A stretch of 64,000 nt of DNA. Source: Caulobacter sp. Root1455 (GTDB lineage Bacteria; Pseudomonadota; Alphaproteobacteria; Caulobacterales; Caulobacteraceae). The notes under the pieces are model-generated. The model was not told the DNA's origin and made no database searches. It was given only the letters and a program-made list of their open reading frames with translations. Shown piece by piece: positions 55,465-63,648 of the stretch. A program made the position numbers and the translations under genes. The stretch lies in the NCBI RefSeq assembly GCF_001426905.1, contig NZ_LMFQ01000005.1, positions 169 to 64,168 on the forward strand, in the 5' to 3' direction. The stretch's first letter is position 1. Each line of letters starts with the position of its first letter.

Positions 55465-56031
55465 CCATCCGTCTCCCGAACGCCTCGACGCGCCTTGGAG
55501 CCGGCGTCGCTTCGGTCGGCACCATAACGGGTCGGATGAGGGGCGCAAGTAATTGGCCTGACCAAACGTCGCATTTGGTCAGTTGAGTCGACAGGCCTCG
55601 TGGCCGGGTCGGTGGGCCTGGTGCGCCAGGCCGCGGCGGAGCTCCAGGGCGCGATCCGGCTCGGCGCGCGCCGTGGCCAATTCTCCACAGTCCGACGCAA
55701 TGCCTGATCACACATCACTTACTAGGTCGTTTTCCGTGCCCGAAAGCGGGGTTCGCCTGATTTCAGATCGGACGGCGCGCCCCGATAACGGTAACGGTCT
55801 TGAAGAAGCATCCCACCCATTGCACTAGTGTCTCAAGCGCGCTCCTCGCGTAGCGAGGATTTGGAACACGCGCGCCGTTCGTTCGAGGCCCGGAAAATTC
55901 ACGAATGATCGGCTGTCGGCTCACGCTCTCCCAGCTTCTCATTGGCGTTGTTAACAACTGAAACGATCCGAGCAGCGTTTCGTCCGTTCCACCCTGGCGC
56001 CGTCGCGGGATTCGCCTACGGGGAGTCGGTC
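55465..56031. other. intergenic region upstream of the lyase
   Basis: About 570 bases with no convincing gene. It holds the lyase leader, a 9-bp palindrome (55558-55582) and a less GC-rich stretch from about 55690 to 55960. An open frame for the following small gene reaches back to TTG 55942 but without a ribosome site. Confidence 0.55.
55558..55582. promoter_or_regulatory. candidate operator of the lyase gene
   Basis: CTGACCAAA-N7-TTTGGTCAG is a perfect 9-bp inverted repeat 94 bases upstream of the lyase start. TGACC/GGTCA palindromes are typical of sugar-acid regulators, such as those of the GntR or LacI families, but none is encoded here, so the regulator would act in trans. Confidence 0.5.
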
Positions 56032-56376
56032 GTGGCGCAGCTTGAACTCCACAGTTATGATTTCTCGGTCGCCGACATCCGACCTTCCATCCGTTCGTAT
56101 CTGCTCGCCCCCTGGTTTCGCAGCGACATACCGATGACAAATCTTGAGATCCGAGTTGCCGCGCTGCAGTTCCTCAGTCTCCGCCTCTGCGCGGCGCTGT
56201 CGCTCGAACAGCTCGAAGAAATCCGACAGTCGACCCTCGACGGCGTCCGGGCGTCGGATCTCGAATCGATGCAGATGCAATCGGAGTTCCTGAAGCTGCT
56301 CGACGACGCCATCGACCGGGCGCGCCAGAAGCAAGCCGCCGCGGCCACGATCAAGAATTCGGTTCACCTGGCCTGA
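56032..56376 (+). CDS. hypothetical 114-residue protein
   Basis: The GTG at 56032 has GGGGAG 6 bases upstream and gives a 114-residue, helix-rich acidic protein (VAALQFLSLRLCAALSLEQLEE, FLKLLDDAIDRARQKQ). No family recognised. The frame extends upstream to a TTG at 55942 (144 residues), possibly the true start. The G+C content is lower than that of most neighbours. Confidence 0.5.
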   Translation: MAQLELHSYDFSVADIRPSIRSYLLAPWFRSDIPMTNLEIRVAALQFLSLRLCAALSLEQLEEIRQSTLDGVRASDLESMQMQSEFLKLLDDAIDRARQKQAAAATIKNSVHLA

Positions 56377-56615
56377 CGCAAATCAAGCGGTCATAAGGGT
56401 TTTCGCGTCTCGTCCTAGGGTTTGGCCCGATGGCGTTCGCGCCACGGCGGCCGCAATCTGGCTGGGCTCGCTCGTCAAGGCGTCACCCCCGATTTCCCTT
56501 GGCAAGCCGCGGCTCGCTCATCCCCCAAGAGCGCCGTCGTGGTCGCGAGTCGAGAGCCGGCCCGCATGTCCCGACGCATGTGTCGGGTCGGCTCTCCCTC
56601 GACCCTTGAACAGGA

Positions 56616-57674
56616 TCAATCCTCGCCTTCGGGCAGGAGCGGAGCCCAGGCCTCCAGGGCCAGGCCCGGTTCGGCATTGCGCAGCGACAGATGCCCCTTC
56701 AGGAACTCGAGACGCAGACGCATGCCCTCGAGCCCGACGCCGGGAATGCTGTCGCGCCTCGGCGGCAGGCCGGAGCCGAAATCGCGAACCGTCAGCAGAA
56801 CCATCTCGCCGGCGACCCGCAGTCGAACGACCGCCTGCTGGCTGCCGGAATGACTGTGGACGTTGGCCAGGGCTTCCTGAACCACGCGGTAGAGCGCGAT
56901 CTCGGTGGCGTGAGACAGTCGTGGAAAATCGTCCGGAATGTCGATCGTCACCGCCACGTCCCCGCGTCGCGAGAAGCCGGTCGCGAACTGTCGGATCGCC
57001 GCGGCGAGCCCCAGGTGCTCCAGCGCCGGGGGGTGGAGCAGATAGGCGAAGCTGCGGATCTCGTCCAAGGCGCTGGACAGCAGGCCCGACACCTCGTCTC
57101 GGACCAGGCCGGTGCTGACCGGATCCTTGGCGTCCAGCCGCCGCAACATCAGTTTCGCGCCCGCCAGATGCTGAGCGGTGCTGTCGTGCAGCTCTCGCGC
57201 GATGCGCCGTCGTTCCGAATCCTCGGCATGCAGGAGGCGCGCCGTGGCCTCCCGCAATCCCAGCTCCGCCCGCCGCTGGATGGAGATGTCGTCGTGGGTC
57301 ACGATCAGGAAGGGTTGGTCCCGGTGGCCGACACGCACCGCCGACAACTTCACCCAGCACGAACCGGTGTCGAGCGGCATGACGTATTCGTGCCGAAAGG
57401 GTCCGTCGCCCCCGGCGATCAGCGCCCGCAGGCCGGCGGCCACCGCGGCGGCGCCGGGCGTGCCCAGCCGATCGCAGAAGTTCAGATAGTTGCAGCCGAC
57501 GCCGTGGTTGGCGATCTTGAGGTCGTTGAAATCCACGAACTGAACCCAGGCGTCGTTCACCGCCAGGATCTCGCCGGTTGCATCCACGACCGCGACGTTC
57601 GCCGTGAAGGCGTCCAGGGCCGACTCGTAGAACGCCGGGTCGAACCCGCCGGTCATGCTCTTGCCCGTGTGCAT
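56616..57674 (-). CDS. PAS-domain histidine kinase, NarL-system type
   Basis: A 352-residue soluble kinase. The N-terminal PAS (about residues 15-135) has the GVGCNYLNFCDR loop seen in many such sensors. A HisKA_3 dimerisation domain follows with the H-box RRRIARELHDSTAQHLAG, then an ATPase domain with VVQEALANVHSHS and VRDFGSGLPP. HisKA_3 kinases pair with LuxR-type regulators, and one is encoded directly upstream in the same direction. Signal unknown; no membrane segment, so it senses a cytoplasmic cue. Confidence 0.88.
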   Translation of the reverse strand: MHTGKSMTGGFDPAFYESALDAFTANVAVVDATGEILAVNDAWVQFVDFNDLKIANHGVGCNYLNFCDRLGTPGAAAVAAGLRALIAGGDGPFRHEYVMPLDTGSCWVKLSAVRVGHRDQPFLIVTHDDISIQRRAELGLREATARLLHAEDSERRRIARELHDSTAQHLAGAKLMLRRLDAKDPVSTGLVRDEVSGLLSSALDEIRSFAYLLHPPALEHLGLAAAIRQFATGFSRRGDVAVTIDIPDDFPRLSHATEIALYRVVQEALANVHSHSGSQQAVVRLRVAGEMVLLTVRDFGSGLPPRRDSIPGVGLEGMRLRLEFLKGHLSLRNAEPGLALEAWAPLLPEGED

Positions 57675-57694
57675 TCAGCGGAGTCTCGGGATGG

Positions 57695-58363
57695 CTAGGC
57701 CTCGATCAGCTTGTTGCGGATCGCATAGCGCACGATGTCCGCCAGTGAATGGGCGCCCAGCTTCCGCATGATGTTGCCGCGGTGGCTCTCGACGGTCTTG
57801 ACGCTGATGTCGAGCATCGAGGCGATGACCTTGTTGCTGCGGGACTCGGCCAGCAGCTGGACGATCAGCAGCTCGCGCGTCGTCAGGGTCTCGGACCCTT
57901 CGATCACTTCCCCCAGCCCATGGCCGCCGGGCGAAAGGTATCCGCGCAGCACGGCGTCGGTGATCCCGGGGCAGAAGTAGGGCTTGTGGTTCAGCAGGGA
58001 CGCCACGGCGGCGATGATGTTGTCGGTCGAGGCCGACTTGAGCACGAAGCCGCGCGCGCCGGCGCTGAACACCTCGCGCACCAGCTGCTCGCTGTCGTGC
58101 ATGGTGAAGATCAGCAGCTCGGTATGGGTCTTCAGCTTGCGAACGTCGCGGGCGACGATCACGCCGCTCAGATCGGGCATGCTGATGTCGAGGATCATGA
58201 CGTCCGGAACCAGTTCCTTGGCCAGGCGGACGGCGTCACGTCCGTTCGAGGCCTCGCCGCAGATGGTCCAACCCGGCTGGGATTCCAGCGCCTCGCGCAG
58301 CCCTGCCCGGACGATCGAGTGATCGTCGGCGAGCAGAATGGTCGGGGTGCTAGGCAAGGGCAT
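57695..58363 (-). CDS. NarL/LuxR-family response regulator
   Basis: A 222-residue regulator with receiver domain (LLADDHSIVRAGL, phosphorylatable Asp in VMILDISMPDLSG) and a C-terminal LuxR-type HTH (LTTRELLIVQLLAESRSNKVIASML, SVKTVESHRGNIMRKLG). It lies 20 bases upstream of the PAS kinase gene, so they form a two-component pair. Targets are unknown; the large gap on its 5' side and the divergent outer-membrane gene are candidates. Confidence 0.9.
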   Translation of the reverse strand: MPLPSTPTILLADDHSIVRAGLREALESQPGWTICGEASNGRDAVRLAKELVPDVMILDISMPDLSGVIVARDVRKLKTHTELLIFTMHDSEQLVREVFSAGARGFVLKSASTDNIIAAVASLLNHKPYFCPGITDAVLRGYLSPGGHGLGEVIEGSETLTTRELLIVQLLAESRSNKVIASMLDISVKTVESHRGNIMRKLGAHSLADIVRYAIRNKLIEA

Positions 58364-59036
58364 CTTCGATTCCCGCTCCGATGGAAAAGTGTACTACAAT
58401 CGTCTGCTTTTAGCTGAAATGCCTGCGGAGTTTTCTGCGCAAGGTTGTGAAAAACCCTATCGACGAACTTCCAGTCACCCCGCGAAACTCGTGTGCATTC
58501 CTGGGCGAAATCAGGGTGCGCCGACGACGAGATGGGCCGTCAGGCTGGGCGCCAGCCGGCCAATAGGGCCGGTTTGCAGACTTGGCGCCGTCTTCGGTGG
58601 CCGCTTCCTCCAGGAGGGTGGAGGAAATCGCCTCGAAACTCTGGGGGAATTGGCGGCAGGCCCTCGTGGACAGGCCCGCCCGCGGCGCAATCGGATCGAT
58701 CGACGGCGCAACCGACGCCTGGGGTTTTCCCGCCGCAAATCTCGGCGAAATATCCAATCCCCCGGCGAAAAGCGCCTCGCCCGTGAAGGTTGTGGCCACT
58801 CCACGCATCTAAAAGCTCTTCCCTCTGCCCGGAAAGCACGGTTGCAGTGCTTGGGCGTGGTAATCTACCCGGTAAAACCCTTAGTCGACCCTCCTAAATC
58901 CCCCGATGGTTTGATGGTCGGGCCGATCCGCGACGCAAATACTGGGGCTTCCGGAAAAGGGGTAGGATTTCACCTGATTGTTCAGGCTCGGCCGGCGCCC
59001 AAAGTTGACGGCGACACCCGCTGAAGGCCGTCCGTC
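58364..59036. other. long intergenic region between RR and barrel gene
   Basis: About 670 bases. A plus-strand frame (58338-59024) crosses it, but it has no ribosome site or family features and overlaps the regulator's start, so it is judged non-coding. The region contains several GGCGAAA motifs and the 11-bp palindrome GGTA-ATC-TACC at 58859-58869, and probably holds promoters for both flanking genes. Confidence 0.5.
58859..58869. promoter_or_regulatory. possible response-regulator site
   Basis: GGTA-ATC-TACC followed by GGTA at 58871-58874, about 170 bases upstream of the outer-membrane gene and near the divergent NarL-type regulator. NarL-type regulators bind short TAC-rich half-sites. 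Assignment is a guess from position. Confidence 0.25.
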
Positions 59037-60146
59037 ATGCGAAGCCTGCTCCTCTGCGGATTTCTCATCGCTTTGCCGACGGCCCTGCGAGCGCAGGATG
59101 TCGAGATCTCCACCACCAGTCTGCGCACGCCGGTGGAGCAGGTCGGGGGGCAGAAGGCCAGCTTCGTGGCCATGCCCATCCCGCTGTCGAACCCGGCGAT
59201 CGGCACCGGCCTGGGCGTGGCCGCGCTCGCGATCTACCAGCCCCAGGGTTCGGTGCGGCCTTGGACCAGCGGCGCGGGCGGGCTCTATACCGACAGCAAG
59301 AGCTGGGGCGCCGTGGTGTTCCAGAAGGCCTATCTGGGCGGCGACAAATATCGGGTCGCCGCCGGGGCCGGAACCGGGGTCTTCAATGTCGACTTCTTCG
59401 GCATCGGCTCGGACGCGGGCTCCGACGGGCGCTCGATCGCCCTGGAACAGAAGGTCAGCGGCGCGGTCGTCGAAGTGCTGTCGCACCTAGGCACGAACGT
59501 CCACGTCGGCCTTCGCTATCGCTACATCAAGATGGACTCGACGTTCGACACCGCCAGCCTGTTTCCCAATTTGCAGTTGCCGCAGATCCAGCTCCAGAGC
59601 CAGGTTTCGCAACTGGGCCTCGCCGGCGAATTCGACACCCGGAACAGCGAGTACTTCCCCCAGTCCGGCCTCTACGCCAACGCCCAGTGGCTGGTGTCCG
59701 CCGACGCCCTGGGCAGCGACTTCGACTACCCGCGGTTCACCGGAGCGGTGAACGGTTATCACAGCGTCAACGACAAGACCGTGCTGGCCTGGCGAGGGTC
59801 GGTCTGCCGGGCGGGAGAGAACGGGCCGTTCTACGACCTGTGCAACTACGGCCAGAGCAACGACCTGCGCGGCTACACCGCGGGGCAATATCGCGACCAC
59901 GCCATGTTCGCGGTCCAGGCCGAGGTCCGGCGCAAGATCCACGGGCGCTTCGGCGCGGTGGCCTTCGTCGGTGTCGGCGAGGTGGCCAACGAGTTCTCGA
60001 AGATGAACCCCAAGGACCTCCTGCCCGCGGCCGGCGTCGGCGCCCGCTTCGAGGCCTCCACCAAATACCACGTCAACCTCAGCATCGACTACGCCATCGG
60101 GGACGGCTCCTCGGCGCTCTACTTCTATGTCGGCGAGGCCTTCTGA
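59037..60146 (+). CDS. D15/BamA-superfamily outer membrane beta-barrel
   Basis: A 369-residue protein with a signal peptide (cleavage after ALRA) and a C-terminal beta-barrel resembling the surface-antigen (D15) domain of BamA/TamA: GLAGEFDTRNSEYFPQSGLYA, NDLRGYTAGQYRDH, and the terminal YFYVGEAF ending in Phe, which is typical of outer-membrane insertion signals. No POTRA domains are visible, so it is a barrel without periplasmic adaptor domains. The EF-hand gene follows after 88 bases. Confidence 0.82.
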   Translation: MRSLLLCGFLIALPTALRAQDVEISTTSLRTPVEQVGGQKASFVAMPIPLSNPAIGTGLGVAALAIYQPQGSVRPWTSGAGGLYTDSKSWGAVVFQKAYLGGDKYRVAAGAGTGVFNVDFFGIGSDAGSDGRSIALEQKVSGAVVEVLSHLGTNVHVGLRYRYIKMDSTFDTASLFPNLQLPQIQLQSQVSQLGLAGEFDTRNSEYFPQSGLYANAQWLVSADALGSDFDYPRFTGAVNGYHSVNDKTVLAWRGSVCRAGENGPFYDLCNYGQSNDLRGYTAGQYRDHAMFAVQAEVRRKIHGRFGAVAFVGVGEVANEFSKMNPKDLLPAAGVGARFEASTKYHVNLSIDYAIGDGSSALYFYVGEAF

Positions 60147-60234
60147 TGATCGTCGCGCGGAGATCTCGCGACGGCCAGGCCGCGCGATCCCCCTGATTTC
60201 ACCGAGGGCCGAGGCCCGTTCCTTGGAGGTTCAT

Positions 60235-60654
60235 ATGCGTAGACTCGTGCTCATCACCGCCGTGGCGTTGCTGTCGACGTCCGCCGCGAACGCCCAGCAA
60301 CTGCTCGCCGACACCAACAAGGACGGCAAGGTGACGCAGAAGGAATATCAGGACAGCCGCCGGACCTTCCTGATGCGCGCCGACAAGGATAAGGACGGCA
60401 AGCTCAGCGCGGCCGAATGGACCAAGGGCGCGGAGCAGGTGCGCAACGAGGTCCGCGCCGAGGGCGTCGACGGCTGGCCGAAGATCGGCAAGGCGGGGCT
60501 CTTCGGCATCCTCGACACCGACAAGGACGGCTTCGTGACCCCGGCCGAGGTCGACGCCTATTATGGCCCGAGGTTCGCCAAGTTCGACCTGAACCACGAC
60601 GGCTTCGTCACGCGCACGGAAGCCGCCAAAGTCCAGAAGGCGGTCGGCGACTAG
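60235..60654 (+). CDS. exported four-EF-hand calcium-binding protein
   Basis: A 139-residue exported protein with a signal peptide (cleavage after ANA) and four canonical EF-hand loops: DTNKDGKVTQKE, DKDKDGKLSAAE, DTDKDGFVTPAE and DLNHDGFVTRTE. It should bind Ca2+ in the periplasm or outside. GGAGGT lies 5 bases before the ATG. It follows the outer-membrane barrel gene and may be its partner or co-regulated. Confidence 0.9.
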   Translation: MRRLVLITAVALLSTSAANAQQLLADTNKDGKVTQKEYQDSRRTFLMRADKDKDGKLSAAEWTKGAEQVRNEVRAEGVDGWPKIGKAGLFGILDTDKDGFVTPAEVDAYYGPRFAKFDLNHDGFVTRTEAAKVQKAVGD

Positions 60655-60728
60655 GCCGTCGCCGGCGATCTTCGAACGCGTTTCCATTCCGTCACGGCCC
60701 GTCGACCATCGTCGGCGGGCCCGTCCGC

Positions 60729-61658
60729 CTAGAGGGTCTTGTCCCGAAACAGCCGCGACCAGTCGTCCTTCATGCTGACGATCGTCCAGCCTCGCTCGAT
60801 CGCCGTGGTCATGGCCACGTCCAGCTTTCCGACGTGGGTGTCCTTGTCGTAGGCGTATTCACGCTCCGGGTCGTCGTGATGCAGCAGCATCGGCAGGCGT
60901 CGGCCGGGACCCGAGGCGGTGTATTCGAGCATCGCCAGGTCGCCGTCGGAATTACCGAACGCCACGATGGGCCGTCGGCCAATGTGCAGGGCGATATTGA
61001 CCGGCTTTTCCGAATACTCGTTGAACGACTGCAGTTCGGGCAGCTTGCGGATCTCGCCGCGGCGGCCGTTCAGCCGGAACTCGGTCTTGCCGCTGGAGCC
61101 GATCACCCGCTCACGCGGCACGCCGTAGATCTGCTCGCTGAACATCCGGACGATGTCGGTCCCGCCGGCGGTGACGATGAAGTTGCGAAAGTCGTTGGCC
61201 GCCAGATAGGCCAGCAGCTCGCGCATCGGCTGGTAGGCGAGGGCGGTGTAGGGCCTGTCGAAACGGGGGTGCCGCGCCTCGACCAGCCAGGTCGCCACCT
61301 CCAGCGCGAAGGCCTCCTCGGTGGCGTGGGCGTGCAGGTGCAGCAACAGCTCGACCACCGCCTGCTTTCCGCAGGCGGCCAGCCCCGCCATGTCCTGGTT
61401 GACGAACGCCTGGAAGACCGGCTTGGCGGCCAGTTCGGGATGTGACGCCGCCATGTGCCTGGCCCGCTCCAGGGCGAACATCCCCTGGGCGTAGAGCGGA
61501 TGCTCGACCCACAGGGTGCCGTCGTTGTCGAACACCGCGATGCGGTCGGCGGGGGCCACGTAGTCGCGACCGCCGGGGCGGGTCACACGGGCGACGAAGT
61601 CCAGGATCTTCCGCCTAGGCGAGGTGTCGGCCCAACTCGGTAACGGCACTTTGGTCAT
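60729..61658 (-). CDS. HAD-superfamily phosphatase
   Basis: A 309-residue haloacid-dehalogenase-fold hydrolase with motif I FDNDGTLW (D44, D46), motif II VTAGG, motif III lysine GSSGKTEF and motif IV GNSDGD. It hydrolyses a phosphate ester; the substrate is unknown. No signal peptide. GGAGG lies 5 bases before the ATG. The formylglycine enzyme gene upstream on the same strand ends 17 bases before its start. The C-terminal GWTIVSMKDDW block recurs in a fragment at 63405-63512. Confidence 0.88.
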   Translation of the reverse strand: MTKVPLPSWADTSPRRKILDFVARVTRPGGRDYVAPADRIAVFDNDGTLWVEHPLYAQGMFALERARHMAASHPELAAKPVFQAFVNQDMAGLAACGKQAVVELLLHLHAHATEEAFALEVATWLVEARHPRFDRPYTALAYQPMRELLAYLAANDFRNFIVTAGGTDIVRMFSEQIYGVPRERVIGSSGKTEFRLNGRRGEIRKLPELQSFNEYSEKPVNIALHIGRRPIVAFGNSDGDLAMLEYTASGPGRRLPMLLHHDDPEREYAYDKDTHVGKLDVAMTTAIERGWTIVSMKDDWSRLFRDKTL

Positions 61659-61675
61659 GGTCGCCTCCGAGCGGC

Positions 61676-62659
61676 TCAGACGCGGGATCTGACAATGCAG
61701 CGAAAACCCACATGCGACGCCGAGGTGTCGATCGGCTGCGCGTGTCGCGCCGCCGGCCGATAGCGTTTGCAGTAATTCGGCGCGCATAGATGCGAGCCGC
61801 CCTTCAGAACCTTCCTGGGGATCGGAAGCCCTCCGGCCTCGCAACTGTCCTCCTCGAGCCCGCCCCGTGGATTCTTGGCCGCGCAGCAGCGGGGCGCCTC
61901 GGCCCCCGCGTCGGGCGTCGACCACCAGTCGGCCGTCCATTCCCAGACGTTGCCGATCATGTCGTGGAGGCCGTAGCCGTTGGGCGGATAGGCGCCGACC
62001 GGCGACGTCCTGGCCCAACCGTCGTCCAAGGTGTTCTGATGGGGGAACGCGCCCTGCCAGGTGTTGGCCATGTGGCGGCCGCCGCGCAGGAACGTGTCGC
62101 CCCAGGCGAACTCGGCTTCGTCCAGACCACCGCGAGCCGCCAATTCCCACTCCGCCTCGGTCGGAATCTCCACCCCCGCCCACGCGGCGTAGGCCAGGAC
62201 GTCGACCCAGGCGACGTGGACCACCGGATGATCGCCCAGACCCTGGATGTCGCTTCCCGGGCCATAGGGACACCGCCAGTTGGCGCCCTGGACGAAGGCC
62301 CACCATTGCAGATGATGATGCAGATCGACCGGTCCGCGCGGCGGAGAGAACACCATCGACGAAGCGACCAGCAGGGCCGGATCGGCGCCGGGATAGTCCT
62401 TCGGATCGGGCGGCAGTTCGGCGAAGGTGACATAGCCCGTGGCGTCCACGAACCGCGCGAATTGCTGATTGGTCACAGGGCTGGGATCGATCCAGAACCC
62501 ATCGACCGAGACCCGGCGCGACGGCCGCTCCTCGGGGTAGTGATCGTCCGATCCCATGGTGAAGACGCCGCCGGGGATCCAGGTCATCGCTTCCCGAAGC
62601 GGCTGGCGCCAGGTTTTCGCGGGCGGGGCGGACAGGGCGGAATCGCCGAGGTTCTTCAT
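61676..62659 (-). CDS. formylglycine-generating enzyme (SUMF1 family)
   Basis: A 327-residue FGE-sulfatase domain protein: MTWIPGGVFTMGS at residue 26, PVTNQQFARFV, IPTEAEWELAARGG, MIGNVWEWTAD and KGGSHLCAPNYCKRY. C292 and C297 are the Cu-binding pair used to oxidise a sulfatase cysteine to formylglycine. No signal peptide, so it acts in the cytoplasm before export of its substrate. The sulfatase at 63649 carries the CxAxR target. It is upstream of the HAD gene in the same direction. Confidence 0.92.
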   Translation of the reverse strand: MKNLGDSALSAPPAKTWRQPLREAMTWIPGGVFTMGSDDHYPEERPSRRVSVDGFWIDPSPVTNQQFARFVDATGYVTFAELPPDPKDYPGADPALLVASSMVFSPPRGPVDLHHHLQWWAFVQGANWRCPYGPGSDIQGLGDHPVVHVAWVDVLAYAAWAGVEIPTEAEWELAARGGLDEAEFAWGDTFLRGGRHMANTWQGAFPHQNTLDDGWARTSPVGAYPPNGYGLHDMIGNVWEWTADWWSTPDAGAEAPRCCAAKNPRGGLEEDSCEAGGLPIPRKVLKGGSHLCAPNYCKRYRPAARHAQPIDTSASHVGFRCIVRSRV

Positions 62660-62669
62660 GCGCCCCCCG

Positions 62670-62774
62670 TCAGCCGAACGGACCGTCGCGGAAGACCATG
62701 TCGGGGAGGGCAGGGCCATCCACGTCCAGCGAACCGTCATGAGCGGCTGCGAGCGGGACGTGTGACTCTGGCAT
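62670..62774 (-). CDS. possible 34-residue peptide upstream of FGE
   Basis: A 34-codon open frame beginning MPESHVPLAAAHDG with GGAGG 6 bases before its ATG and ending 10 bases before the FGE start. Such a good ribosome site for a short frame is notable. It could be a leader peptide, a coupling ORF or chance. No homology recognised. Confidence 0.35.
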   Translation of the reverse strand: MPESHVPLAAAHDGSLDVDGPALPDMVFRDGPFG

Positions 62775-62986
62775 GGCCTGCCTCCACCGCGAGATCTTCA
62801 CTAGTGACCATGCGCGGCGGCGCTTATCGATCAGGCGATCCCCCGGGTGCGGAAGGGCAGATTCCCTACCGACCCTTCCGTCCTTGCATGTTTCTCCCCG
62901 AGCGCCTCGGCGCTTCGCCGGATGGCGCGCGCGCGCCAAACGCCTTTTGCTGCCCTCTTCTTGAAGCCGGTCCCCCGAGGTCGTTC

Positions 62987-63373
62987 ATGGAAGTGCTGCT
63001 GCGAGAATGCGCCAACTACGTCGCGCTCGCCGCGGAGCTGTGTTCGGTGCTCTGCATCGCGGTCGGCATGGTGGAAACCCTGGTTCAGGGCGCCCGCGTC
63101 ACGGTCGGCCGAAGCGGATCGTCACGTCAGGCGCGGCGGGACCTCTGGGCCCAGTTCGCGCGCTGGATCGTCCTGGCGCTCGAATTCGCCCTGGCCGCCG
63201 ACATCGTCCGCACGGCGATCGCGCCGACCTGGGACGACATCGGACGCCTGGCGGCGATCGCCTTCATCCGCACCGGTCTGAACTACTTCCTGGAACGGGA
63301 CATGGAGGAGTTCGCCCCCGCCGCCGAGGGGCCGGAGGAGGGGCGGGTGAAGGACGAGAGGCCCAGGTCATGA
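62987..63373 (+). CDS. DUF1622-like membrane protein
   Basis: A 128-residue protein with three likely membrane spans (VALAAELCSVLCIAVGMVETL, FARWIVLALEFALAADIVRTA, IGRLAAIAFIRTGLNYFL). The pattern LALEFALAADIVRT and IAFIRTGLNYFLE match DUF1622 as I know it. Function unknown. GAGG lies 6 bases before the ATG. It is divergent from the FGE gene and lies upstream of the HAD fragment and the sulfatase. Confidence 0.75.
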   Translation: MEVLLRECANYVALAAELCSVLCIAVGMVETLVQGARVTVGRSGSSRQARRDLWAQFARWIVLALEFALAADIVRTAIAPTWDDIGRLAAIAFIRTGLNYFLERDMEEFAPAAEGPEEGRVKDERPRS

Positions 63374-63404
63374 GCGCGCCGCTCAGCGCGCTCGTGACCG
63401 GCAG

Positions 63405-63512
63405 TCGGAGATCGGCCGGCCGGACGAGGCCCTGGACGAGGCCGGCGCGCGCGGCTGGACGGTCCTCAGCATGAAGAGCGACTGGAAGACCGTGTTCGCG
63501 ACCAAGCCGTGA
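63405..63512 (+). pseudogene. 3' fragment of a HAD phosphatase gene
   Basis: Frame 63405-63512 encodes EIGRPDEALDEAGARGWTVL then SMKSDW and a stop. It aligns without gaps with the C terminus of the HAD enzyme at 60729-61658 (VGKLDVAMTTAIERGWTIVS, SMKDDW). No start or upstream part is left, and the frame begins inside a different one, so it is a remnant of a second copy. It fills the gap between the DUF1622-like gene and the sulfatase. Confidence 0.75.
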
Positions 63513-63648
63513 CGACCCGGGTGCAACCCCTCGAAGGACTAGGGTGAACTGGCGGGCCAAGCGGGTAGTCCCGTCGATATTCCCCCCCTCGGAGGCGTGA
63601 TGATCTTGCGCCGCCTCGTGTCATGAGGCGCGACCGCGGAGCACCATC

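Noticed and set aside
56422..56853. 143-codon plus-strand frame opposite the histidine kinase end
   Set aside because: Antisense of the kinase ATPase domain, Ser/Arg-rich, no motif.
58338..59024. 228-codon plus-strand frame upstream of the barrel gene
   Set aside because: No ribosome site, Arg/Pro-rich translation, overlaps the start of the response regulator. Considered intergenic.
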